Below, piece after piece: positions 43,150-50,898 of a DNA stretch of 50,898 bases (position 1 is its first letter; the number at the start of each line of letters is the position of its first letter). The position numbers and the translations under genes were made by a program. Under the pieces are notes generated by a model, which was not told where the DNA came from, did not search any database, and saw nothing but the letters and a program-made list of their open reading frames with translations. The stretch covers positions 1 through 50,898 of the forward strand of contig CAMJQC010000013.1 in the NCBI GenBank assembly GCA_946407975.1. The letters are read 5' to 3'. This DNA comes from an uncultured Bacteroidales bacterium. GTDB lineage: Bacteria; Bacteroidota; Bacteroidia; Bacteroidales; F082.

Positions 43150-45471
43150 GTGCATCGCAAAGGAATCCATATCATTTTGCTGTTATTGACGGCCGTGCTG
43201 CTATCAGCATGTTCCGTGCGGCGATTTGTTCCTGAAGGCAAATACCTGATAAAAGAAAACAAGATCAAGGTCGACGGGAAAAAAGTGGAATTCAGCAAAT
43301 CTGACCTGTCCACCTATATTGTCCAAAAGCCATATAGGGTCTTCCCGGAATCCAACTTCAGACCTTGGGTCTACTATGTTACAGAACACAAAACCGACAA
43401 AAGGTTTTGGAGATGGATCAACGAGAACATTGGCAAAAAGCCCGAGTACTTTGATAAGAATGCGGCTAACAACAGTTCCAAACAGATGGAGCAATACCTC
43501 AATTACAGAGGCTACTTCAATTCCCAGACTTCAAACAGCGTCAAAATCAAGGAAAGAAAACGCAAGGTCATCGTCAATTACTACGTAAAGCCTTCCCTGC
43601 CTTATCATGTCAACGCCTTTGAATGCGATATCGCCGACACGGCCATTGCCAAATACATCGTGCCGCATTCCGAGTTCTTCCCTTTGCAGAAAGGCGACAT
43701 CTACAATGCTTACAAACTTGACGAACAACGCGACCAGATTACCACCATGATGCGTAATCTGGGATACTACAACTTCACTCGCGACTACATCACTTATGAA
43801 GTCGACAGCAATTATATGGATCGCACCCTGAAGGTGACCTTGAAAATAGCCAATGAAAAAGATCCTCGCACGGGTACGACCATCCCGCATCGACGCTATA
43901 CCATCAACAGTGTCAGCATTTATCCTGACTACACCCCGATGCAAGCGCTTCGCGCTCCCAAGGACAGCGTTCAAGTCGGGTTTATCGCTGGCAGGCGCAA
44001 GACGGCCAATAAATTTACCGTTTATTATTATGACGAGCCAAATATCAGACCTAATGTTTTTACGGATGTAGTGCAGATTCTGGAAGGCATGCCATATAGT
44101 CTGCGACGCGTTTCTCAGACCTATAATGGCATCAGCAATTTTAGAATCTTCAACAACACAAGCATCGATTTCGACTCCGTCCCCGGCGCTCCTGATTCCC
44201 TCAACCTATTAGATTGTCGCATTATGCTGAGGCAAGCCGACCGACATTCCTACACTATACAAGCCGAAGGCACACATTCAGATGGCGACCTAGGCATTAA
44301 GGGAAGTCTGAGCTACACAAACAAAAACATCTTTCATGGGGCAGAGGTATTAAGCATCAGCCTCAATGGCGGTCTCGAAGCTCAGAAAGTCCTCAGCATC
44401 GACGGTCTGGACCAAGACTATTCCGTCTTCAATACAAGACAATTCGGCATCACTGCCAACCTGACTTTTCCGAAATCCATTACGCCAATCCATCTAAAAA
44501 GCATCTCCAGAGAATATCAGCCCAAAACCTTGGTCGCATTAGGCTACAACAGGCAAGTCAGATACTACTATGACCGTTCCATTCTGATGGGATCGTTCGG
44601 TTATGACTGGAAGAGCACGCGCCAATGGCAAAACATGTTCACGCCCATTTATCTCAACACAGTAAAAGTCAATCCCACCGAACAATTCCAAGCCATCATC
44701 GACAGTGATCCGAATCAAAGGAGAAGAGACCAATATACCAACCATTTAATATTTGGCGCACGTTATTCGTTCATCTACAACACTCAAAAACTCAACAAAA
44801 AAGGAAGCTTCATCTATCTCCGTGCCGATTTGGAAAGCAGTGGCAATCTTTTGTCCCTGTTCAACAAAACAAAAATCATGAGTGAAGAAGAAGGACATCA
44901 TGAATTTTTTGGAATACGTTATGCGCAATATCTCAGAGGCGTCTTTGACTTCCGGCAACATCTTGAGCTAAACGACGATTTCGCGTTGGTGTTCAGACAG
45001 CTCGTCGGATTGGGCATCCCCTATGGAAACTCCTACGACATGCCCTTTGAGCGCAGTTTCTACGCTGGTGGTGCCAATGGCTTGAGAGGTTGGCGTTACC
45101 GCAGTCTAGGACCAGGTTCTTACGTCCCTGCAGGAACTGATATTGAGCGCATAGGCGACATGCAGCTTGAGATGAATGCAGAATTCCGTTTCCCCATCCG
45201 GGGCGCCTTCAAAGGAGCCCTTTTTGCCGATGCCGGTAACATCTGGACCTATCACGAGAACGAGGCTTTGCCAGGCGGTGGGTTCAGTCTGAACACCTTC
45301 TACAAGCAGCTTGCCTTTGATGCAGGACTGGGTCTACGCATTGATGCCAAATTCGTCATCGCCCGTGTTGACCTGGCCTTACCGCTGCGTCATCCATATG
45401 TCACTGAAAACGGCAGCTATTGGAGATTTGACGGCATCGTCATGCAATTCGGTATCGGGTATCCATTCTAA
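43150..45471 (+). CDS. BamA/TamA-like outer-membrane protein with lipoprotein signal
   Basis: A 773-residue outer-membrane protein. It begins with GTG and has a lipobox-like signal, MHRKGIHIILLLLTAVLLSAC, which would put a lipid on Cys21. The N-terminal half has POTRA-like domains, with short repeats such as MEQYLNYRGYFNSQTS and DEQRDQITTMMRNLGYYNFTRDYI. From about residue 350 it forms a 16-strand type barrel. The surface-antigen motif FYAGGANGLRGWRYRSLGPG sits near 635, and the protein ends in a terminal phenylalanine (FGIGYPF), the sorting signature of barrels. It belongs to the BamA/TamA family and may insert barrels or export other proteins. A lipid-modified barrel is unusual outside Bacteroidetes. 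The helicase gene starts 5 bases after its stop. Confidence 0.85.
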   Translation: MHRKGIHIILLLLTAVLLSACSVRRFVPEGKYLIKENKIKVDGKKVEFSKSDLSTYIVQKPYRVFPESNFRPWVYYVTEHKTDKRFWRWINENIGKKPEYFDKNAANNSSKQMEQYLNYRGYFNSQTSNSVKIKERKRKVIVNYYVKPSLPYHVNAFECDIADTAIAKYIVPHSEFFPLQKGDIYNAYKLDEQRDQITTMMRNLGYYNFTRDYITYEVDSNYMDRTLKVTLKIANEKDPRTGTTIPHRRYTINSVSIYPDYTPMQALRAPKDSVQVGFIAGRRKTANKFTVYYYDEPNIRPNVFTDVVQILEGMPYSLRRVSQTYNGISNFRIFNNTSIDFDSVPGAPDSLNLLDCRIMLRQADRHSYTIQAEGTHSDGDLGIKGSLSYTNKNIFHGAEVLSISLNGGLEAQKVLSIDGLDQDYSVFNTRQFGITANLTFPKSITPIHLKSISREYQPKTLVALGYNRQVRYYYDRSILMGSFGYDWKSTRQWQNMFTPIYLNTVKVNPTEQFQAIIDSDPNQRRRDQYTNHLIFGARYSFIYNTQKLNKKGSFIYLRADLESSGNLLSLFNKTKIMSEEEGHHEFFGIRYAQYLRGVFDFRQHLELNDDFALVFRQLVGLGIPYGNSYDMPFERSFYAGGANGLRGWRYRSLGPGSYVPAGTDIERIGDMQLEMNAEFRFPIRGAFKGALFADAGNIWTYHENEALPGGGFSLNTFYKQLAFDAGLGLRIDAKFVIARVDLALPLRHPYVTENGSYWRFDGIVMQFGIGYPF

Positions 45472-45475
45472 TCCC

Positions 45476-46894
45476 ATGTTAAGCCGCGACGAAGTCTATA
45501 GGATGCTTAACCGCTCTTTCGGATTTGAACCCACCGAAGGACAAGCCACCGCTTTACGTCATCTGACCGCTTTTTTACTTTCACAGAAAAAAAATCCCAC
45601 TTATATCCTTCGCGGCTATGCTGGAACTGGAAAAACAAGTCTAGTGACCGCAATCGTAAAGACCTTACCTGTTCTCGGCATGCAGTTTGTACTGATGGCA
45701 CCCACAGGCCGCGCCGCCAAGGTCATCAGCAACTATACGGGGCAATTCGCTTCCACCATACACAAACGCATTTACAAAGCCCTTGCATTACCCGACGGCA
45801 GCATCCATATCGGGAGGGCCGAAAACACTTTCAAAAACGCCTTATTCATCGTTGACGAAGCCTCAATGATTGGCGATCAACATGACTTCGGAAGCAAAAG
45901 CCTTCTTGACGATCTGCTGAGTTACGTCTTCAGTGGCGAGAATTGCAGGTTGCTTCTCATCGGCGACACGGCGCAGCTGCCACCCGTCGGCAGCATTGAA
46001 AGTCCCGCACTTGACCAAGAATACCTACAAAGCGAATTCCCTCTCACGATTGCCTCTTTCGAATTGACGGAAGTCATGCGGCAGGCATTAGAATCAGGAA
46101 TACTGTACAATGCCACCCATATACGTCAGCTATTGGTTCAGCAACAAATACAATATCCCCTTCAGATCTTTAACATCAAAGACTTCAAAGACACTCTGAA
46201 GATTGAATCCGAGACCTTTGAAGAGCTGTTGTTCCAAGCCTTTGAAAGCGAACATGACAACGAATCCGTTATCGTATGCAAGTCAAATAAACGGGCAAGG
46301 CTGTTCAACCAAGCCATCCGGAGCCGTATTCTCAACATTGAAGGAGAGATCGCCACGGGCGACAAACTCATGGTGGTTAAAAACAATTATTATTGGGCCG
46401 ATGGCAACAAGGAAATCAGTTTCATTGCCAACGGCGATATCGCTGAGATTCAGAAAATAGGAAGATACGAAGAAATGTACGGTTCCCGTTTTGCCAACGT
46501 AGTACTGGCCTTCCCCGACTACCCAGAGGCACCGCATATTGAGGCCAAAATCATCTTGGACACGTTAAATAGCGACAGTGCTTCCCTCAGCGAAAAAGAA
46601 AGCATGCGGTTGCGCCAAGCCATAGAAGAAGACTATATGGACATCCCCAATCGCCGTGAACGTTACAAGGAAATGAAAAAGAACCCTTGGTTCAATGCGT
46701 TGCAGGTCAAGTTCGCATATGCCCTCACCTGTCACAAGACACAAGGCGGACAATGGAAAAACGTCTTCATCGACTCTTCGTTAAACCTGAAAGAAGCATT
46801 AGAAGAAGAAGACCTTCGCTGGCTTTATACCGCCATAACACGTGCGCAAGAAAAGGTATATTTCGTCAATTTCAAGGACGAGTTTTTCCTATAG
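45476..46894 (+). CDS. RecD-like ATP-dependent DNA helicase
   Basis: A superfamily 1 helicase of 472 residues, with the AAA_30 and UvrD_C_2 parts found in RecD-like proteins. The start MLSRDEVYRM leads to Walker A GYAGTGKTS at 47-55, GRAAKVIS near 78 and Walker B LFIVDEASM near 123-131. LLLIGDTAQLPPVG is motif III. Late motifs ALTCHKTQGGQW and WLYTAITRAQEKVYFV close it. It lacks the long N-terminal extension of RecD2. It starts only 5 bases after the barrel gene, so they are co-transcribed although no functional link is evident. An in-frame opening from 45311, inside the barrel gene, is rejected. Confidence 0.9.
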   Translation: MLSRDEVYRMLNRSFGFEPTEGQATALRHLTAFLLSQKKNPTYILRGYAGTGKTSLVTAIVKTLPVLGMQFVLMAPTGRAAKVISNYTGQFASTIHKRIYKALALPDGSIHIGRAENTFKNALFIVDEASMIGDQHDFGSKSLLDDLLSYVFSGENCRLLLIGDTAQLPPVGSIESPALDQEYLQSEFPLTIASFELTEVMRQALESGILYNATHIRQLLVQQQIQYPLQIFNIKDFKDTLKIESETFEELLFQAFESEHDNESVIVCKSNKRARLFNQAIRSRILNIEGEIATGDKLMVVKNNYYWADGNKEISFIANGDIAEIQKIGRYEEMYGSRFANVVLAFPDYPEAPHIEAKIILDTLNSDSASLSEKESMRLRQAIEEDYMDIPNRRERYKEMKKNPWFNALQVKFAYALTCHKTQGGQWKNVFIDSSLNLKEALEEEDLRWLYTAITRAQEKVYFVNFKDEFFL

Positions 46895-47014
46895 GAAAAC
46901 AAACCTGTTGATTTACAGATTTGTATCATGTCGAACATTTAAGAGAGTATCAAAATCAAGGATACACCCTGCTGGTGGACAGTTAGGAGGGGTAGAACGT
47001 GTCGGAAAAAACAC

Positions 47015-47022
47015 TACCTTTG
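47015..47022 (+). promoter_or_regulatory. -7 box of the etf operon
   Basis: TACCTTTG matches TAnnTTTG, 36 bases before the start of etfB. No good -33 element. Confidence 0.55.
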
Positions 47023-47058
47023 CACCCGATTTTGAAAACGACACATTAATTTATTATC

Positions 47059-47934
47059 ATGACCAACAGTTTGAAAATTGTGGTGCTTGCCAAGCAAGTA
47101 CCCGACACAAGAAACGTGGGTAAAGACGCCATGACGCCGGAAGGCACCGTGAATCGCGCTGCTTTGCCTGCCATCTTCAATCCGGAAGACATGAATGCTT
47201 TAGAGCAGGCCCTTCGCCTCAAGGAGCAAAATCCCGGCAGCACTGTAGGCGTACTGACGATGGGTCCGCCACGTGCTGGCGAAATCATCCGTCAAGGCCT
47301 TTATCGTGGTGCTGACACTGGATGGCTCCTCACCGACAGTCTATTTGCCGGTGCCGACACCTTGGCCACTTCCTATGCATTGGCTACCGCTATTAAGAAA
47401 ATCGGTGATGTGGATATCGTCATCGGAGGTCGCCAGGCTATCGATGGAGACACTGCTCAGGTAGGCCCTCAGGTCGCCCAAAAGCTGGGTTTGAACCAAG
47501 TCACCTATGCTGAAGAAATACTCAAAATAGAGAATCGCATTGCTACTATTCGCCGTCATATCGACGGAGGTGCGGAGACTGTGGAAGTGCCGTTGCCTGT
47601 CGTCATCACTGTGAATGGCAGCGCTGCACCCTGCAGACCTTGCAATGCAAAACTCGTTATGAAATACAAATATGCACTCTGTCCTTCAGAACGTAAAGAA
47701 GACCAGCCTCGTGCAGAACTCTATGACGAGCGTCCATACCTCACCTTAAATCAATGGAATGTGGCTGATGTCGACGGTGATCCGTCACAATGCGGCATGG
47801 CCGGCAGTCCCACCAAGGTAAAGACCGTACAGAACATCGTTTTCCAGGCTAAAGAGAGCAAGACCCTCAGCGCCGCTGATGCCGATGTGGAAAGCCTCGT
47901 TAAAGAACTTCTCGAAGAAAAAATAATCGGATAA
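47059..47934 (+). CDS. etfB: Electron transfer flavoprotein beta subunit
   Basis: EtfB, 291 residues, pairs with EtfA to carry electrons between acyl-CoA dehydrogenase and a membrane or soluble acceptor. It starts MTNSLKIVVLAKQVPDTRNV. The signature GGRQAIDGDTAQVGPQ lies at residues 123-138; its DGDTAQVGP core is shared with the AMP- or second-FAD-binding site of EtfB and is also found in known bifurcating Etfs. CRPCNAKLVMKYKYA is the C-terminal block. It is the first gene of the operon, and 66 bases with an inverted repeat separate it from etfA. Confidence 0.94.
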   Translation: MTNSLKIVVLAKQVPDTRNVGKDAMTPEGTVNRAALPAIFNPEDMNALEQALRLKEQNPGSTVGVLTMGPPRAGEIIRQGLYRGADTGWLLTDSLFAGADTLATSYALATAIKKIGDVDIVIGGRQAIDGDTAQVGPQVAQKLGLNQVTYAEEILKIENRIATIRRHIDGGAETVEVPLPVVITVNGSAAPCRPCNAKLVMKYKYALCPSERKEDQPRAELYDERPYLTLNQWNVADVDGDPSQCGMAGSPTKVKTVQNIVFQAKESKTLSAADADVESLVKELLEEKIIG

Positions 47935-47950
47935 CTATAAAAGAAAGGAT

Positions 47951-47981
47951 CTAATATGAGGTTGATTGATATTCATATTAG
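47951..47981 (+). repeat. Inverted repeat between etfB and etfA
   Basis: CTAATATGA (47951-47959) pairs with TCATATTAG (47973-47981) around a 13-base loop. No T run follows, so it is not a normal terminator. It could stabilise or process the transcript. Confidence 0.5.
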
Positions 47982-48000
47982 GCCAATGATAAATTAGCAT

Positions 48001-49023
48001 ATGAATAATGTATTTGTATATTGTGAGACGGAAGGCGTTGTGGTCGCCGAAGTGTCTCAGGAACTGCTTACCAAAGGCCGCAAACTAGCTGACCAACTGG
48101 GCGTCGAGCTGCACGCTGTCGTAGCTGGCACTGGCATCAAGGGTAAGGTGGAAGACCAGATCATGCCTTATGGCGTTGACAAGCTCTTCGTCTTCGACGG
48201 CGAGGGTCTCTCCCCGTATACCTCTGCCCCTCACACCGACATCCTCGTCAACCTCTTCAAGGAAGAACAGCCTCAGATATGCCTTATGGGCGCTACGGTC
48301 ATCGGCCGTGACTTAGGTCCTCGCGTCAGTTCCTCGCTCACCAGCGGTCTTACCGCTGACTGCACCCAACTTGAAATCGGCGAATACGACGACAAGAAAA
48401 CGGGCAAACACTACGACAATTTGCTTTATCAGATCCGTCCTGCTTTTGGTGGCAACATCGTGGCGACCATCGTCAATCCGGACCACCGCCCTCAGATGGC
48501 TACCGTCCGTTCCGGCGTCATGCAGAAAGCCGTCTATGAAGGCAAAGCCAAGCATGAGGCCATCTATCCTGAAGTCAAGAAATACGTCTCCCCTGAGGCG
48601 TATGTCGTCAAAGTTCTTGACCACCATGTAGAAGCCGCCAAGCACAACCTGAAAGGGTCACCTATCGTCGTAGCCGGTGGTTATGGTATGGGCTCAAAAG
48701 AAGGATTTGACATGCTTTTCGACCTCGCCAAGGTACTTCATGGTGAAGTAGGCGCGTCACGCGCCGCTGTCGACGCAGGTTTCTGCGACAACGACCGTCA
48801 AGTCGGTCAGACTGGCGTCACCGTTCATCCGAAAGTGTATATCGCTTGCGGTATCAGCGGACAAATCCAGCACATTGCTGGTATGCAGGACAGCAAAATC
48901 ATCATCTCCATCAACAGCGACCCCGACGCTCCTATTAATAGAATCGCTGACTATGTGATTGTTGGCACGGTTGAAGAGGTCGTCCCGAAGCTGATCAAGT
49001 ATTACAAACAAAATTCGAAATAA
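48001..49023 (+). CDS. etfA: Electron transfer flavoprotein alpha subunit
   Basis: EtfA, 340 residues, holds the FAD that exchanges electrons with the dehydrogenase. It starts MNNVFVYCETEGVVVAEVSQ. The C-terminal FAD domain shows PIVVAGGYGMGSKEGFD, then GASRAAVDAGFC and QVGQTGVTVHPKVYIACGISG, ending near INSDPDAPINRIADYVIVGTVEEV; all are family hallmarks. The N-terminal domain contains SSLTSGLTADC, as in Etfs close to bifurcating types. The acyl-CoA dehydrogenase gene follows after 2 bases. Confidence 0.94.
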   Translation: MNNVFVYCETEGVVVAEVSQELLTKGRKLADQLGVELHAVVAGTGIKGKVEDQIMPYGVDKLFVFDGEGLSPYTSAPHTDILVNLFKEEQPQICLMGATVIGRDLGPRVSSSLTSGLTADCTQLEIGEYDDKKTGKHYDNLLYQIRPAFGGNIVATIVNPDHRPQMATVRSGVMQKAVYEGKAKHEAIYPEVKKYVSPEAYVVKVLDHHVEAAKHNLKGSPIVVAGGYGMGSKEGFDMLFDLAKVLHGEVGASRAAVDAGFCDNDRQVGQTGVTVHPKVYIACGISGQIQHIAGMQDSKIIISINSDPDAPINRIADYVIVGTVEEVVPKLIKYYKQNSK

Positions 49024-49025
49024 TC

Positions 49026-50753
49026 ATGGCAAACTATTATAGCGACAATCCATCTTTGAATTTCTATCTTGACCATCCGCTGATGAAGCGTATTGTCGAG
49101 CTGAAAGAACGCAATTTCGAAGACAAGGAGAAATATGCCGATGCACCTGTCGATTACGAAGACGCGATGGAAAACTACCGCCGCGTGCTCGACATCACGG
49201 GTGACATTGCTGCCAACATCATCGAGCCCAACTCCGAGTCTGTTGACTTAGAGGGTCCGCATCTTGAGAATGGACGCATGAAATATGCCTCCAAAACCGT
49301 GGAGAACCTGGACGCCTGCACTAAAGGCGGTTTATGGGGTGTCTCCATGCCACGCCGTTACGGTGGCTTGAATCTTCCTATCACGGTGTTCTCCATGCTG
49401 AGCGAGCTGATTGCCTCAGCCGATGCCGGATTCCAAAACATTTGGTCGTTGCAGTCGTGCATCGACACCTTATATGAATTCGGCAACGAGGAGCAGCGCA
49501 TGAAATACATCCCGCGTGTTTGCGCCGGCGAGACCATGTCGATGGACCTCACCGAGCCCGATGCCGGTTCCGACCTGCAAAGCGTCATGCTGAAGGCCAC
49601 CTATAGTGAAAAGGACGGCTGCTATCTGCTCAACGGCGTGAAGCGTTTCATCACCAATGGCGACTCCAACATCCACCTTGTGCTGGCCCGTTCCGAGGAA
49701 GGCACCAAGGACGGTCGCGGCCTGTCGATGTTCATCTACGACAAGCGTCAGGGCGGCGTCAACGTGCGCCACATCGAGCACAAGCTCGGTATCCACGGCT
49801 CCCCGACCTGCGAGTTGACCTACAAGAACGCCAAGGCTGAGCTTTGCGGTGAGACCCGTCTGGGCCTTATCAAGTATGTTATGGCTCTGATGAACAGCGC
49901 CCGTCTGGGCATTGCTGCGCAGTCGGTGGGTCTGGGACAAGAGGCTTACAACGAGGCTCTGAAGTATGCCAGTGAGCGTCAGCAGTTCCACAAGAAGATT
50001 ATCGAATTCCCGGCAGTTTACGACATGCTTTCGCGCATGAAGGCCAAGATCGACGCCGGTCGTTCGCTGCTCTACATGACTGCCCGTTATGTCGACATCT
50101 ACAAGTGCCTTGAGGACATCCAGCGCGAGCGTCCGCTGACGCCCGAGGAGCGTGCCGAGTGCAAGAAGTACTCGCGTCTCGCCGATGCCTTCACGCCTCT
50201 GGCCAAGGGCATGAACTCCGAGTATGCCAACCAGAACGCCTACGATGCCATCAGCATCCATGGAGGCAGCGGTTTCATCATGGAATACAAGAGTCAGCGG
50301 CTCTACCGTGACGCACGCATCTTCTCCATTTATGAAGGCACCACGCAGCTACAGGTAGTTGCAGCTATCCGCTACATCATGAATGGCACTTACCTCGGTA
50401 TCATCAAGGAGATGATGGAGCAGGAAGTGTCGGAAGACCTGAAGCCTTTGAAGGTTGCCGTCAACAACATGGTGGAACTGTACGAGCAGTGCATCAATTA
50501 TGTGAAAGGCGCCAACAACCAAGAGGTACAGGACTTCCTGGCCCGCCGTCTGTATGATATGACAGGCGACATCATTATGTCGCTACTCATTCTTGACGAC
50601 GCTACACGTGCACCGCATCTCTTCAAGCAGTCAGCAAACGTTTACGTACATGCTGCAGAAGAAGACGTGGTTGGAAAGAGTGTTTACATCAAGAACTTCA
50701 TAGAGGAAGACCTCGTTAACTTCCGTGCAGCAGAAACCTCTACGGAAGAATAG
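49026..50753 (+). CDS. Acyl-CoA dehydrogenase, long form
   Basis: A flavoprotein that oxidises acyl-CoA, or reduces enoyl-CoA when run the other way, and exchanges electrons with EtfAB. Core motifs: MDLTEPDAGSDLQSV near residues 176-190 (flavin and substrate contact), GIHGSPTCELTY near 257, and the catalytic-base region IYEGTTQLQ with Glu437. Its 575 residues exceed the usual 380, owing to a 70-residue N-terminal extension and about 130 residues after the core, as in Bacteroidetes homologs. The very short gap to etfA implies coupling. The chain length of the substrate cannot be told. Confidence 0.92.
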   Translation: MANYYSDNPSLNFYLDHPLMKRIVELKERNFEDKEKYADAPVDYEDAMENYRRVLDITGDIAANIIEPNSESVDLEGPHLENGRMKYASKTVENLDACTKGGLWGVSMPRRYGGLNLPITVFSMLSELIASADAGFQNIWSLQSCIDTLYEFGNEEQRMKYIPRVCAGETMSMDLTEPDAGSDLQSVMLKATYSEKDGCYLLNGVKRFITNGDSNIHLVLARSEEGTKDGRGLSMFIYDKRQGGVNVRHIEHKLGIHGSPTCELTYKNAKAELCGETRLGLIKYVMALMNSARLGIAAQSVGLGQEAYNEALKYASERQQFHKKIIEFPAVYDMLSRMKAKIDAGRSLLYMTARYVDIYKCLEDIQRERPLTPEERAECKKYSRLADAFTPLAKGMNSEYANQNAYDAISIHGGSGFIMEYKSQRLYRDARIFSIYEGTTQLQVVAAIRYIMNGTYLGIIKEMMEQEVSEDLKPLKVAVNNMVELYEQCINYVKGANNQEVQDFLARRLYDMTGDIIMSLLILDDATRAPHLFKQSANVYVHAAEEDVVGKSVYIKNFIEEDLVNFRAAETSTEE

Positions 50754-50776
50754 GCAAGGCTTTTCCATATTAAAAG

Positions 50777-50814
50777 AATCACGGCATGTCTTCGGCATGC
50801 CGTGATTTGTTTTA
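50777..50814 (+). terminator. Terminator of the etf-dehydrogenase operon
   Basis: A 12-base stem (50777-50788 with 50796-50807) with a seven-base TCTTCGG loop, then a TTTGTTTTAT run. Confidence 0.85.
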
Positions 50815-50850
50815 TAGGAGTAGAATCTTATAGAATTGTCATAAAACAGA

Positions 50851-50880
50851 AAACCCCGGCGGCTTTCGCTGTCGGGGTTT
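50851..50880 (-). terminator. Hairpin near window end, likely terminator of a gene beyond the window
   Basis: AAACCCCG (50851-50858) pairs with CGGGGTTT (50873-50880), with GCGGC/GCTGT as an inner extension including G-T wobbles. On the minus strand it is followed by TTTTCTGTTTT, so it probably ends a converging minus-strand gene to the right. Confidence 0.55.
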
Positions 50881-50898
50881 CCGCTATGGGTGGGCGGC

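Noticed and set aside
45311..45475. Extension of the helicase reading frame into the barrel gene
   Set aside because: It overlaps a well-supported gene in another frame; the ATG at 45476 gives the normal length and is 5 bases after the barrel stop.
50851..50880. REP-type repeat element
   Set aside because: Only one copy is present in the window, and it looks like a terminator for a gene on the other strand.
1..50898. tRNA, rRNA, CRISPR array, insertion sequence, prophage or integrase
   Set aside because: I saw no cloverleaf-like sequence, regular repeat-spacer array, transposase or integrase motif, so none is claimed.

Overview
The window comes from a member of the Bacteroidetes, most likely Bacteroidales. 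Four things support this. Genes are preceded again and again by the phylum-specific -7 box TAnnTTTG. Shine-Dalgarno sites are mostly absent. A type IX secretion (T9SS) locus is present, with porU, porV and a GldJ/PorK-like lipoprotein. The rseC-rnfBCDGEA order and the outer-membrane protein families are also typical of the phylum. I see no tRNA, rRNA, CRISPR array, insertion sequence or phage gene.

Layout. 1-5056: the 3' end of purB, an MsbA-type ABC exporter, an unknown lipoprotein, the dipeptidase pepD and the small ribosomal gene rpmH, which is easily missed. 5180-15206: a glycan or cell-surface cluster. It has a zinc-ribbon methyltransferase on the minus strand, then a tight plus-strand run (family 2 glycosyltransferase, a DUF4834-like small membrane protein, a YfhO-type giant membrane protein, a glycosyltransferase, a methyltransferase, a LicD-type transferase and a family 4 glycosyltransferase). 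This run converges on a flippase that follows a YihY-type membrane protein on the minus strand. 16624-22339: rseC and the complete Rnf ion-translocating ferredoxin:NAD oxidoreductase (B, C, D, G, E, A).

22459-37304 is the T9SS region. It holds a large secreted cargo protein with a type A sorting domain, an unknown lipoprotein, an outer-membrane barrel, porV, two tandem PorU-type C25 peptidases whose reading frames overlap by four bases, and a divergent SUMF1-fold lipoprotein resembling GldJ. 37399-46894: murF-anmK (peptidoglycan synthesis and recycling), exbB-exbD-tonB (energy transduction to the outer membrane), folC, a BamA/TamA-like barrel lipoprotein and a RecD-like helicase. 47059-50753: etfB-etfA and a long acyl-CoA dehydrogenase.

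How the parts may work together: the T9SS genes export and anchor proteins such as the 913-residue cargo, and the glycan cluster could supply surface polysaccharide. Rnf and the Etf/acyl-CoA dehydrogenase set are both redox modules that could meet at reduced ferredoxin if the Etf bifurcates electrons. That link is inference.

Most of the window is ordinary core genome. The best leads are the tandem PorU paralogs that both keep the Cys/His pair, the cargo-lipoprotein-barrel group beside the T9SS genes, and the structured leader of rnfB.
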